Source: an uncultured Eubacteriales bacterium (GTDB taxonomy: Bacteria > Bacillota > Clostridia > Lachnospirales > Lachnospiraceae). Taken from it: a DNA stretch of 27,173 nt. The stretch spans positions 1 through 27,173 of the forward strand of contig UQVN01000012.1 in the NCBI GenBank assembly GCA_900544525.1, given 5' to 3'. Position 1 is the stretch's first letter. Every line of letters starts with the position of its first letter. The translations under genes were made by a program, and so were the position numbers. The notes below the pieces were generated by a model. The model saw nothing but the letters and a program-made list of their open reading frames with translations, ran no database searches and was not told the DNA's origin. This document shows, one piece after another, positions 16,615 to 24,743 of the stretch.

Positions 16615-16671
16615 ATCACCTTTTTCTTCCTTTTGCATATTGTAATACCAAATCAACCTTTGAGGTTTTTT

Positions 16672-17925
16672 ATGGCCAATAATAGTAATTTTGTAGATAC
16701 AGGACGACTTCAAGTACGAGTGAATTCTTCTGTTGGGGCTCTCCCAATCGAAAACGCCAATATCCGCGTCTCCTATACAGGCGATCCTGAATCTGCCACG
16801 GAAACTCTTACAACAAATAGCGATGGTCGTTCCGAAACAGCCGACCTTCCTGCACCACCATTAGAATACAGTATGGAACCGAGTACAGAACAGCCTTATG
16901 CAGAATATACAATCCAAGTATCTGCTGATGGCTATGAACCAGCTACGTTTACTGGTTCCCAAATTCTTCCCGAAGTTACCGCCCTTCAAAATGTCATATT
17001 AACTCCAACAACTTCTACGAATTCACAGCCAGAGTCTTTCGTCATAGGTCCCCATACCTTATTTGGAGATTATCCTCCAAAAATTGCGGAAGCTGAGATT
17101 AAACCAGTAAATGAAACAGGTGAAATCGTTTTAAGTCGAGTTGTTGTTCCTGAATTTATTATTGTGCATGACGGTCCAATTAGTGACTCTGCTGCCCAAA
17201 ACCACTATGTGCGATATCGAGATTATATCAAAAATGTAGCTTCTTGTGAAATTTATGCTACTTGGTCTGAAAATACAATTATGGCTAACGTGCTTGCAAT
17301 TATGTCGTTTACCCTTAACCGTGTTTATACAGAATGGTATCGAAATAAAGGATATAATTTTACCATTACTTCTTCCACTGCCTATGATCATAAATGGATA
17401 CCTGGAAAAAACATATTTGATAGCATTGATCGAGTGGTGGATAATTTATTTGGTAACTATCTATCAAGACCAGGAGTAAAACAGCCAATTCTTACCCAGT
17501 ATTGTGATGGCAAAAGAGTAAGTTGTCCAAACTGGATGACTCAGTGGGGAAGTAAATACTTAGGGGATCAAGGTTATACTCCTATTGAGATCCTTCGCTA
17601 TTATTATGGTGATAATATGTATATCAATACTGCCGATGAAATCTCTGGTATTCCATCTTCTTGGCCAGGATACGATTTAACCATTGGCTCTAGTGGACAA
17701 AAAGTTCGTCAGCTTCAAGAACAATTAAATCGCATTGCAAGAGCATATCCATCCCTTCCTACCATTCCAGAAGATGGCGTCTTTGGTTCACGAACAGCAG
17801 ATGCTGTACGCCAATTCCAAAGTGTCTTTGGACTTCCAGAAACAGGAATTGTCGACTATCCAACTTGGTATAAAATCAGTGATATTTATGTAGGCGTCAG
17901 CCGTATCGCTGAATTATATCAATAA
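16672..17925 (+). CDS. sleC: Spore cortex-lytic enzyme SleC
   Basis: 417 residues from the ATG at 16672 (GAGG 6 bases upstream; an in-frame TTG at 16633 is less likely). It is similar throughout to clostridial SleC, the germination enzyme that degrades spore-cortex peptidoglycan after activation by Csp proteases. Order: an N-terminal carboxypeptidase-regulatory-like beta domain (about residues 1-125), a SpoIID-like catalytic region (about 165-320, with MSFTLNRVYTEWYRNKGYNF and YCDGKRVSCPNW), and a C-terminal peptidoglycan-binding domain (about 340-410, EDGVFGSRTADAVRQFQ). There is no Sec signal peptide, as expected for a protein packaged within the sporangium. No csp gene is adjacent. A terminator follows. 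Confidence 0.93.
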   Translation: MANNSNFVDTGRLQVRVNSSVGALPIENANIRVSYTGDPESATETLTTNSDGRSETADLPAPPLEYSMEPSTEQPYAEYTIQVSADGYEPATFTGSQILPEVTALQNVILTPTTSTNSQPESFVIGPHTLFGDYPPKIAEAEIKPVNETGEIVLSRVVVPEFIIVHDGPISDSAAQNHYVRYRDYIKNVASCEIYATWSENTIMANVLAIMSFTLNRVYTEWYRNKGYNFTITSSTAYDHKWIPGKNIFDSIDRVVDNLFGNYLSRPGVKQPILTQYCDGKRVSCPNWMTQWGSKYLGDQGYTPIEILRYYYGDNMYINTADEISGIPSSWPGYDLTIGSSGQKVRQLQEQLNRIARAYPSLPTIPEDGVFGSRTADAVRQFQSVFGLPETGIVDYPTWYKISDIYVGVSRIAELYQ

Positions 17926-17935
17926 AAAATTTTAT

Positions 17936-17980
17936 TATAAACGCTGAGGAACTTGTAAATCTTGTTTCTCGGCGTTTATA
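17936..17980 (+). terminator. Intrinsic terminator of sleC
   Basis: Arms TATAAACGCTGAG (17936-17948) and CTCGGCGTTTATA (17968-17980) pair over 13 positions with one G-U. CTTATTTTTTC follows. Confidence 0.88.
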
Positions 17981-18099
17981 CTTATTTTTTCATTTTTCTT
18001 ACCTTTATGACATATTCTCTGTTTATTATATGTATTTCAATTAATTATTCATTTATTTAATTTTTATTATACAGTTAAAAGATATTTTTAATAAAATAC

Positions 18100-18128
18100 T
18101 TGTATTTTTATTATTTTTATAGTATACT
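18100..18128 (+). promoter_or_regulatory. Probable promoter of the alcohol dehydrogenase gene
   Basis: TTGTAT (18100-18105) and TATACT (18123-18128) are 17 bases apart. A start near 18135 would give a leader of about 410 nt. A single TTAACAA half-site follows, but no full Rex-type palindrome. Confidence 0.5.
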
Positions 18129-18134
18129 ATTAAC

Positions 18135-18546
18135 AATTCCAATAACAGATTGAATTTTTCTTCTGTCATTATAGACATATTACGGGAGAATCGAATCAAC
18201 CATATTGGTTATTTAAGAAAAACAATCTTTCAAATACTTTTACCTACATATATATTTTTGTGAATCCGCTGTGCTAGATAAGAAAACTTTTATGATTCCT
18301 TAATAATTTGTTTTTTAGTGAATCATAACTTATTTTTTCTAGTCTCCTATCACAATCTATTTTTTATTTGTGAGTAGACTAAGCTATGAACACTTCTGTT
18401 TTTATAGTATCTACTACTAGTGTAAGAAATGATACCGTCGTTTCTTATGTTTCTTAAACTCTGTAACAAAGACACTTTTGGTGAAAGTATTTGGGATTGT
18501 TTTTATTTAAGTGTCACGCTTTTTATCTTAAAGGAGGTATTTATTT
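18135..18546 (+). promoter_or_regulatory. Long multi-hairpin 5' leader of the alcohol dehydrogenase
   Basis: No open reading frame of note. Successive potential stems: a perfect 9-bp pair 18290-18298/18320-18328; a two-part stem 18340-18345/18376-18381 plus 18351-18355/18368-18372; a 7-bp pair 18423-18429/18441-18447; and a 7-bp pair 18471-18477/18509-18515 followed by ACGCTTTTTATC, which could act as a terminator. AAGGAGG lies 9 bases before the ATG. No named riboswitch is recognisable. Confidence 0.4.
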
Positions 18547-19725
18547 ATGATGCGATTTACATTGCCAAGAGATATTTACTATGGAGAAAATTCCCTTGAT
18601 GTTTTAAAAACATTACAAGGAAAAAAGGCGATTTTAGTTATTGGTGGAGGTTCATTAAAACGCTTTGGTTTTGTGGACCAAGTGTTAGACAACTTAAAAG
18701 AAGCTGGCATTGAAACCAAACTCTTTGAAGGCGTCGAACCAGATCCTTCTGTTGAAACAGTAATGAAGGGTGCAAAAGTGATGCAAGAATTTGAGCCAGA
18801 TTGGATTATTGCCATGGGTGGTGGCTCCCCTATTGACGCTGCAAAAGCCATGTGGGTATTTTATGAATATCCAGATACTTCTTTTGAAGATCTTATCACA
18901 CCTTTTAGTTTTCCAGAACTTCGTAAGAAAGCAAAATTCCTTGCCATCTCTTCTACTTCTGGAACAGCAACAGAAGTAACCGCCTTTTCCGTTATTACCG
19001 ATTATAATAAGGGAATTAAATATCCTTTAGCTGACTTTAATATCACCCCTGATGTGGCGATTGTAGATCCTGCATTGGCAGAAAAAATGCCTCAGCAATT
19101 AACCGCTTATACAGGTATGGATGCTCTCACTCATGCAATTGAGGCGTATGTTTCAACTCTTAATAGTCCTTTTACGGATCCTTTAGCCATAAAAGCGATC
19201 CAGATGGTAGACGAGCATCTTTTAAAATCCTATGACGGAGATATGACATCTCGTGATGAAATGCATTATGGTCAATGTCTTGCAGGTATGGCTTTTTCCA
19301 ATGCACTCCTTGGTATCGTCCACTCTATGGCACATAAAACTGGTGCAGCTTTTAGCACAGGACATATTACTCATGGTCTTGCCAATGCGATGTACTTGCC
19401 TTATGTCATTCAGTACAATGCAAAAGTACCAGAAACAGCTAATCGCTATGCCGATATTGCGCGTTCCATCGGAATTTCAGGAACAACCGAAGAATGTGTG
19501 AAAAAACTTTGTGAAAAAATTGTAGAAATGAACCATTATATGAAAATACCAAATACATTACAAGAGTTTGGCATCATAGAAGACGAATTTAAAGAAAAAA
19601 TTGCTACGATTTCAGAAAACGCAGTAGCTGATGCTTGTACCGGATCCAATCCTAGACCAATCGATCCTAAGACAATGGAACGACTCTTTACTTGCATCTA
19701 CTACGGACATTCCGTAGAATTTTAA
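18547..19725 (+). CDS. Iron-containing (group III) alcohol dehydrogenase
   Basis: 392 residues. It is an NAD(P)H-dependent dehydrogenase of the Fe-ADH family, probably reducing a short-chain aldehyde to its alcohol in fermentation. The nucleotide-binding motif MGGGSPIDAAK is at about 90-100. Likely metal ligands are Asp 192 and His 196 (MDALTHAIEAY), His 259 (GIVHSMAHKTGA) and His 276 (HITHGLANA), with His 263 as proton relay. The FSTGHITHG segment carries a few extra residues relative to FucO-type enzymes. Two ATGs stand in tandem; the first fits the AAGGAGG spacing. The substrate (butanol, ethanol or propanediol type) cannot be resolved. It is monocistronic, with a long leader and its own terminator. 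Confidence 0.93.
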   Translation: MMRFTLPRDIYYGENSLDVLKTLQGKKAILVIGGGSLKRFGFVDQVLDNLKEAGIETKLFEGVEPDPSVETVMKGAKVMQEFEPDWIIAMGGGSPIDAAKAMWVFYEYPDTSFEDLITPFSFPELRKKAKFLAISSTSGTATEVTAFSVITDYNKGIKYPLADFNITPDVAIVDPALAEKMPQQLTAYTGMDALTHAIEAYVSTLNSPFTDPLAIKAIQMVDEHLLKSYDGDMTSRDEMHYGQCLAGMAFSNALLGIVHSMAHKTGAAFSTGHITHGLANAMYLPYVIQYNAKVPETANRYADIARSIGISGTTEECVKKLCEKIVEMNHYMKIPNTLQEFGIIEDEFKEKIATISENAVADACTGSNPRPIDPKTMERLFTCIYYGHSVEF

Positions 19726-19821
19726 TCGTTGCAAAAAATTTTAGAAGATAGATACCCTCAAATATTTTTTCGAAATAACAATAAGAACGAAGTTTTCTAA
19801 AGTTACTATCTGATAGCATAT

Positions 19822-19859
19822 AAAAACACAGGACTGTTATATAACAACCCTGTGTTTTT
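19822..19859 (+). terminator. Intrinsic terminator of the alcohol dehydrogenase gene
   Basis: An 11-bp perfect stem (AAAAACACAGG 19822-19832 with 19849-19859) has an inner GTTATATAAC palindrome, followed by ATTTTATTT. Confidence 0.88.
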
Positions 19860-19865
19860 ATTTTA

Positions 19866-19995
19866 TTTACGCGAAGGTAATGAGTCAAATAACCAATTTA
19901 GGAAAATGAAAACCAAGTTTTAAATCTTTCTAAAATGAGATATTTGACGACTGCTCGCGAACATGAGAAACTCACAAAGCGTGATTCTCGTCGTT
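19866..19995 (+). ncRNA. Candidate structured RNA / dispersed element, copy 2
   Basis: Same architecture as 14634-14731 (minus). Block A is TTTACGCGAAGGTAATGAG. A longer spacer hairpin follows, closed by TCAAATA/TATTTGA (19885-19891/19941-19947) with a further TTTAG/CTAAA pairing inside. Block B begins GCGAACATGAGAA. Its outer stem is CGAC/GTCG (19948-19951/19990-19993). Its inner hairpin has GAGAA/TTCTC (19965-19969/19985-19989) and TCAC/GTGA (19972-19975/19981-19984) with loop AAAGC. It lies between convergent genes, after the alcohol dehydrogenase terminator, so it is not a leader here. No known class recognised. Confidence 0.55.
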
Positions 19996-20034
19996 ATTTA
20001 TGTACCAATATACTTTTTCGTATTTTCTAAAACA

Positions 20035-22104
20035 TTACTGTTTTAATACTTTTAATAGGTTATTCACTTCTTTTTGAGCAACACTATTATGGAAACTATC
20101 ATAACGGAAGAACATATAGCCATCCACTTTTCCCGTTTCTCTTCCATATAAAATTTGATCGCGTAAAATAGTAGATTTCTTTCCCCACTCTCCACTATCT
20201 ACGTTACTATATCCTGCCTTATATACAGCAATACCGATATATAAGTCAACAATATCGGATTTATTTAACTGAATCCATTGATCGACCATCTTATCATAAG
20301 CAGCGGTCTTATGATCAAAACTCCAATAAATCTGTGGACAAATATAATCTACATACCCTTTTTCACTTAACCATGTATCAATATCCACATAATACATCGT
20401 ATTGCTTTTTAAATTATTAATATTTCCTGCTGGACTAATACCAAATCGAATATTCGGATCAGCAGCCTTTACTGTGCTATATAATTTTTTTACAAGGGTA
20501 TTTATATTTTCTCTTCTCCAATTAGCAATGGAGAGTTTAGAACCAGATGCCTTATACTCTGTTGCATCAAAACTATTGGCATAATTAGAACCTAAGGATG
20601 GATAGAAATAGTCATCTAAATGAATCCCATCCACATCGTATTTATCTAAAATTTCTTTTACACCATCTACAATTAAGTTTTGCACTTCTGGAACGGCTGG
20701 ATTATAGTATAATCCATTATCATAAGCTAATACATAGCGTTCTTTTCCTTTTGTAGAACGGAATTTTCTAGCTGGGTTATCTTTTGAAAGCTTTGTAATA
20801 TCCGTACTAGAGGAAGAAACACGATATGGATTGATCCAAGCTTCTACTTTTAATCCTTTTTTATGGCTTGCTTCTACCACGTATTCAAATGGATCATATC
20901 CTGGATCCACACCTTGTGTTCCAGATACGTATTGAGACCAAGGGAACAAATCGGACTCATAAATAGCATCTCCAAATGGACGAACTTGGAAAAGAATTGT
21001 ATTCATTCCATAATTCACACAATCTTCAATAATGCTATCAATTTTCTTTTTCCATTGAGCTTCTGTCTTTTTCCCAGAACCAAGTTCCAAATAAGAAACC
21101 CACATTCCTTTCATTTCTTCTTGGTCTTCTTCTGGAACATCTGGCTCTTCTACATCTGGTACTTCTTCTACTGGAACGGTTAATTTCACTGTTCCAAGCT
21201 CTTCATCAACCGTTAATACTAATCCAAACGCCTCTGCAATCACTTCCACAGGTGCCATCATATAGTATTTTCCATTCGCTACTTTTTTTACAGCACGAAG
21301 TGGTTCGGTCAGAGTGATCTCTTCTCCATTAATTAAGGCTGTTTTACTGCCCTTTTTCATAATAATACTCTGATCACCTTTTGTTAATGTCATTTTTGAA
21401 TTCTTATAAGAATACTGAATACCTTGTCCACCTTTTGCAAAGGTTGTATAAGCAGGAACTAAAATTGTATCATTCTTTTTAATGGCTGGCATAACCGTAG
21501 ATACTTTCTTTCCTTCTGCATATACCGTATACTGTGTATCCGTATAATTTTGTTTTTTTCCAGCATAGACAATGGCTAGTGATTGCTTATTGCTGTTAGA
21601 ACTACTCGTATTATCTACAATTGAAATTGTCGCTGTAGAAGAAGTATACACATAATCAAAGCCTAAATACTTGGATACAAAACGAGATGGTACAAGCAAT
21701 TTTGTTTCATTTACATTTCGATATAAAACAAATTTCGCTTTTGCTGGAACTTGAACTTTCTTTCCATTTACAAGTGCATAAGTGCTATCTACATATAATA
21801 CAACTTTATTCCCATTCTTACTCAGTGTTAAACTCTTCTTTGCTTCTGAATAAGCGGTAGAAACATTTAATGCATCTTGAAATACTTCTTCATAAGGTAA
21901 AAGACCGATATCTCCATCTAAAATTCCTGGAGTATCACTGATGTCTACGTTTTTGTTATTACACTTCACTTTTAACTGCTTATCTGTGTAATTATAATTT
22001 TTTCCAGAATACCGAATTGGCAAACTGGTTGCCCCTTGAATTGGAACTGCCGTCATTATTAAACAAAATACAAGCAGTCCTGTTAACCATTTTTTAATTT
22101 TCAT
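20035..22104 (-). CDS. Secreted GHL10/DUF187 family glycoside hydrolase-like protein
   Basis: 689 residues. A signal peptide (MKIKKWLTGLLVFCLIMTAV, cleavage probably after IQGA) is followed by two copper-amine-oxidase-N-like beta repeats typical of surface proteins (about 30-165 and 175-310). An acidic linker (EEVPDVEEPDVPEED) comes next, then a TIM-barrel GHL10 domain (about 330-689). Barrel signatures include KGMWVSYLEL, ILFQVRPFGDAIY, VEAWINPYR, DGIHLDDYFYP and ICPQIYWSF. It probably acts on cell-wall or extracellular glycans; the substrate is unknown. The AAAGGAGA is almost touching the ATG (1-base gap), while a weaker GGTGAG lies about 9 bases upstream. Confidence 0.88.
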   Translation of the reverse strand: MKIKKWLTGLLVFCLIMTAVPIQGATSLPIRYSGKNYNYTDKQLKVKCNNKNVDISDTPGILDGDIGLLPYEEVFQDALNVSTAYSEAKKSLTLSKNGNKVVLYVDSTYALVNGKKVQVPAKAKFVLYRNVNETKLLVPSRFVSKYLGFDYVYTSSTATISIVDNTSSSNSNKQSLAIVYAGKKQNYTDTQYTVYAEGKKVSTVMPAIKKNDTILVPAYTTFAKGGQGIQYSYKNSKMTLTKGDQSIIMKKGSKTALINGEEITLTEPLRAVKKVANGKYYMMAPVEVIAEAFGLVLTVDEELGTVKLTVPVEEVPDVEEPDVPEEDQEEMKGMWVSYLELGSGKKTEAQWKKKIDSIIEDCVNYGMNTILFQVRPFGDAIYESDLFPWSQYVSGTQGVDPGYDPFEYVVEASHKKGLKVEAWINPYRVSSSSTDITKLSKDNPARKFRSTKGKERYVLAYDNGLYYNPAVPEVQNLIVDGVKEILDKYDVDGIHLDDYFYPSLGSNYANSFDATEYKASGSKLSIANWRRENINTLVKKLYSTVKAADPNIRFGISPAGNINNLKSNTMYYVDIDTWLSEKGYVDYICPQIYWSFDHKTAAYDKMVDQWIQLNKSDIVDLYIGIAVYKAGYSNVDSGEWGKKSTILRDQILYGRETGKVDGYMFFRYDSFHNSVAQKEVNNLLKVLKQ

Positions 22105-22287
22105 TCTCCTTTACTCACCTTCTTTTTCTTTCTAATTTTTTCTTCTTATCCTTGTATAACATGAAATTATGATAGAAGAACTGGAAAGTTTTTGTCATTC
22201 AATTTCCTATAAAGATAATGCCAATTTGTACCTTTTTATTGCATAGAAATAGTAAAATCACCTCCCATTTTCTCTTTTTCTCTTCAG

Positions 22288-22316
22288 TTGACATTTCTTT
22301 TCTCCTAATGTACAAT
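22288..22316 (+). promoter_or_regulatory. Near-consensus promoter of the MBL-fold lipoprotein gene
   Basis: TTGACA (22288-22293) and TACAAT (22311-22316) are spaced 17 bases apart, a strong sigma-A promoter. Transcription would start near 22323, about 24 nt before the ATG. Confidence 0.88.
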
Positions 22317-22346
22317 CAGACCACAGATTGATTATAGGAGGAAGTT

Positions 22347-23450
22347 ATGAAAAAATTACGCTTTTTAACACTTATTTTAACAATGCTCTTTGTATTTGTT
22401 GGCTGTAGTAATGAAGCATTTTCTATGGAAAATACCCTTTCTAGCTCTTCAGCTCTTGCAACTACAACAAGCAGTACAAAAAAATTATCCAATTTAAAAG
22501 TCCACTATATCGATGTAGGTCAAGGAGATTCCCAATTATTACAAACAAATGGTATCAACATTTTAATTGATACAGGAGAATCGGACCAATCTGAGAATTT
22601 AATTGCTTATTTGGAATCACAAGGGGTTCAAACAATCGATTATTTATTTTTAACTCATCCCCACACCGATCATATGGGCGCTGCCACTGCTGTTATGGAA
22701 CATTTTCCTGTAAAACAGGTTTATTTGACAAATCGCACGCATACAACGGTGGCTTATCGTAAGTTAATCGAAACAATTCAGAAGAAAAAGATAAAACGCG
22801 TACAAGCGAAAGCTGGAGTATCCATTAATTTTACCAAAAATCTTCATGGAACAATCCTATCACCAAGCAAAAACTATGATGACATCAACGCTTCTAGTAT
22901 TGTTATGAAAATCACCTATGGCACTACAAGCTTTTTATTTAATGGAGATGCTACTGTTGAAACAGAATCTGATATTTTAAACGCAGGATATGATGTTTCT
23001 GCAACGGTTTACAAAGTTGCTCATCATGGAAGCAGTTCTTCTAATAGCGCTAAATTTTTACAAGCAGTAAATCCATCTCTTTGTATTATCCAGCTTGGTA
23101 AAAATAACTCCTATGGCCATCCACATAAAGAAGTAAAAGAACGATTGAAAAAATTAGGAGTTCCTGTCTACCGAACCGATGAAGATGGTACGATTGTTGT
23201 CACATCCAATGGAAAAAAACTTTCTGTAAAAACAAAGAAAACAAATAACATTACTATCCCAACATCTCCATCCACTACAACACCAAATACAGGCAATTCA
23301 AAAACAACTTATATTGGAAATAAAAACTCAAAAGTTTTCCATCTATCTACTTGTTCTTCTCTACCAAACAAGAAAAATCAAGTAACATTCACCTCTCGTT
23401 CGGCTGCTATTAAATCAGGATATCATGCTTGTTCTCGTTGTAATCCGTAA
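22347..23450 (+). CDS. MBL-fold (ComEC/Rec2-like) lipoprotein with Ada-type cysteine tail
   Basis: 367 residues. The N-terminus is a lipoprotein signal with lipobox FVGC (Cys 20), so it is probably anchored outside the membrane. A Ser/Thr-rich spacer precedes a metallo-beta-lactamase domain (about 50-295): YIDVGQGDS (54-62), metal ligands in THPHTDHMG (His 104, His 106, Asp 108, His 109), FNGDAT (198-203) and HHGSS (226-230). This is the fold of the ComEC C-terminal nuclease-like domain, but no ComEC channel is present. A second Ser/Thr/Pro linker leads to a tail (about 321-367) with HLSTCSS and YHACSRCNP (Cys 336, 362, 365), resembling the Ada zinc-binding domain. A role in extracellular phosphodiester or DNA hydrolysis is inferred only. 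AGGAGGAAGTT precedes the ATG. Confidence 0.9.
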   Translation: MKKLRFLTLILTMLFVFVGCSNEAFSMENTLSSSSALATTTSSTKKLSNLKVHYIDVGQGDSQLLQTNGINILIDTGESDQSENLIAYLESQGVQTIDYLFLTHPHTDHMGAATAVMEHFPVKQVYLTNRTHTTVAYRKLIETIQKKKIKRVQAKAGVSINFTKNLHGTILSPSKNYDDINASSIVMKITYGTTSFLFNGDATVETESDILNAGYDVSATVYKVAHHGSSSSNSAKFLQAVNPSLCIIQLGKNNSYGHPHKEVKERLKKLGVPVYRTDEDGTIVVTSNGKKLSVKTKKTNNITIPTSPSTTTPNTGNSKTTYIGNKNSKVFHLSTCSSLPNKKNQVTFTSRSAAIKSGYHACSRCNP

Positions 23451-23475
23451 ACAAAAAAACACTTTATAACGATAG

Positions 23476-23519
23476 AAAACGGAAGAATCTTTCTTTACTC
23501 TAAAGAATTCTTCCGTTTT
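23476..23519. terminator. Bidirectional terminator between convergent genes
   Basis: A 13-bp perfect stem (23476-23488 with 23507-23519) carries an inner CTTT/AAAG pairing. The plus strand has a seven-T run; the minus strand has only TTTT. It serves the MBL lipoprotein gene and probably ilvE. Confidence 0.88.
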
Positions 23520-23537
23520 TTTATCTCTTTATAAAAA

Positions 23538-24611
23538 TTAACAATCGATGGATTGTACCCAACCATGAGTATCTTCGATTCTTCCTAACTGAATTCCTGT
23601 TACGGTATCATAAAGCTTTTGACTTAACGCTCCAATTCCGCCTCCATTGATCAGCATAACTTCTTCTCCATATCTTAGCTTTCCAACTGGAGAAATAACG
23701 GCTGCTGTACCAGTCCCCCAAACTTCCTCCAATTTTCCTGCTTTATAAGCATCATAGACTTCATCAATAGAAAGTCTCTTTTCTACCACATCATATCCCC
23801 ATTCTTTACAAAGTGTAATAACAGAATCTCTTGTAATTCCTGGTAAAATACTTCCGTTTAACTGTGGTGTTATCACTTTGCCATCAATTTTAAAGAAAAT
23901 ATTCATAGAACCAACTTCTTCAATATATTTTCTTTCTACACCATCAAGCCAAAGAACTTGCTCATACTCTTCACCATTGGCTTTTACCTGTCCGATCAGA
24001 CTGGCAGCATAATTTCCACCTGTTTTTGCTTCACCAATACCACCTCTTACGGCTCTTACATAATCATCTTCAATCCAAATAGCAACTGGATCAAGACCAT
24101 TTGCATAGTAAACACCACTTGGAGAAAGAATAATAAGGAATAAATATGTTTTTGATGGTTTTACTCCTAAAAATTCATCTGTTGCAATAATAAATGGACG
24201 AATATATAAAGAAGTTCCTGGATCCGTTGGAATCCAATCTTCATCCACCTTTACAACAGCTTTTACTGCTTGAACGAAATCTTCTTCTGGAATTTTTGGA
24301 ATACAAAGTCTTTCATTGCTTCGATTTGCACGCTTTGCATTCATATCTGGGCGGAACAATACATGTTCTCCTTTTTCTGATAAATATGCTTTCAATCCCT
24401 CAAACATAGCCTGAGAATAGTGAAATACCATGGCAGAAGGTTCTAATGAAATCTTTTGATATGGAACAATTCTAGGATCATGCCAGCCTTGTCCTTCTGT
24501 ATAATTCATAATAAACATATGATCGGTAAAGATTTTTCCAAAAGGAAGTGGATGCCCCTTTTCTGGTTTTTGTTTTGGATGTTTCGTCTTTTCAATCTTA
24601 ATGTCTAACAT
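23538..24611 (-). CDS. ilvE: Branched-chain amino acid aminotransferase
   Basis: 357 residues, fold-type IV PLP aminotransferase of the longer BCAT-II type. It interconverts valine, leucine and isoleucine with their 2-oxo acids using glutamate/2-oxoglutarate. The PLP lysine is in GIGEAKTGGNYAAS (Lys about 196). Other conserved parts are FHYSQAMFEGLKAY (about 63-76), ERKYIEEVGSMNIFF and EEVWGTGTAAVISPVG. GAGAGGGAATAATT precedes the ATG and a good promoter lies at 24692-24720. It is convergent with the MBL lipoprotein gene. It begins about 130 bp after folA, whose transcript has no visible terminator and may read in. Confidence 0.96.
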   Translation of the reverse strand: MLDIKIEKTKHPKQKPEKGHPLPFGKIFTDHMFIMNYTEGQGWHDPRIVPYQKISLEPSAMVFHYSQAMFEGLKAYLSEKGEHVLFRPDMNAKRANRSNERLCIPKIPEEDFVQAVKAVVKVDEDWIPTDPGTSLYIRPFIIATDEFLGVKPSKTYLFLIILSPSGVYYANGLDPVAIWIEDDYVRAVRGGIGEAKTGGNYAASLIGQVKANGEEYEQVLWLDGVERKYIEEVGSMNIFFKIDGKVITPQLNGSILPGITRDSVITLCKEWGYDVVEKRLSIDEVYDAYKAGKLEEVWGTGTAAVISPVGKLRYGEEVMLINGGGIGALSQKLYDTVTGIQLGRIEDTHGWVQSIDC

Positions 24612-24691
24612 AATTATTCCCTCTCTCTTTATCTTTTTTCCTGTCTTTTACTTTAACACGCTAGCGAAAAAGCTTCATAAATTTAATTTTT

Positions 24692-24720
24692 ATTATCGTA
24701 CTTTTTCCTGATAAAGTCAA
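24692..24720 (-). promoter_or_regulatory. Promoter of ilvE
   Basis: On the minus strand, TTGACT (24715-24720) and GATAAT (24692-24697) are 17 bases apart. The leader would be about 70 nt. I see no T-box signature. Confidence 0.75.
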
Positions 24721-24743
24721 GAAGAAAATTGACCAAAAATGAA

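Noticed and set aside
18121..18140. Rex operator at the alcohol dehydrogenase promoter
   Set aside because: Only one TTAACAA half-site is present; the expected opposite half is not recognisable.
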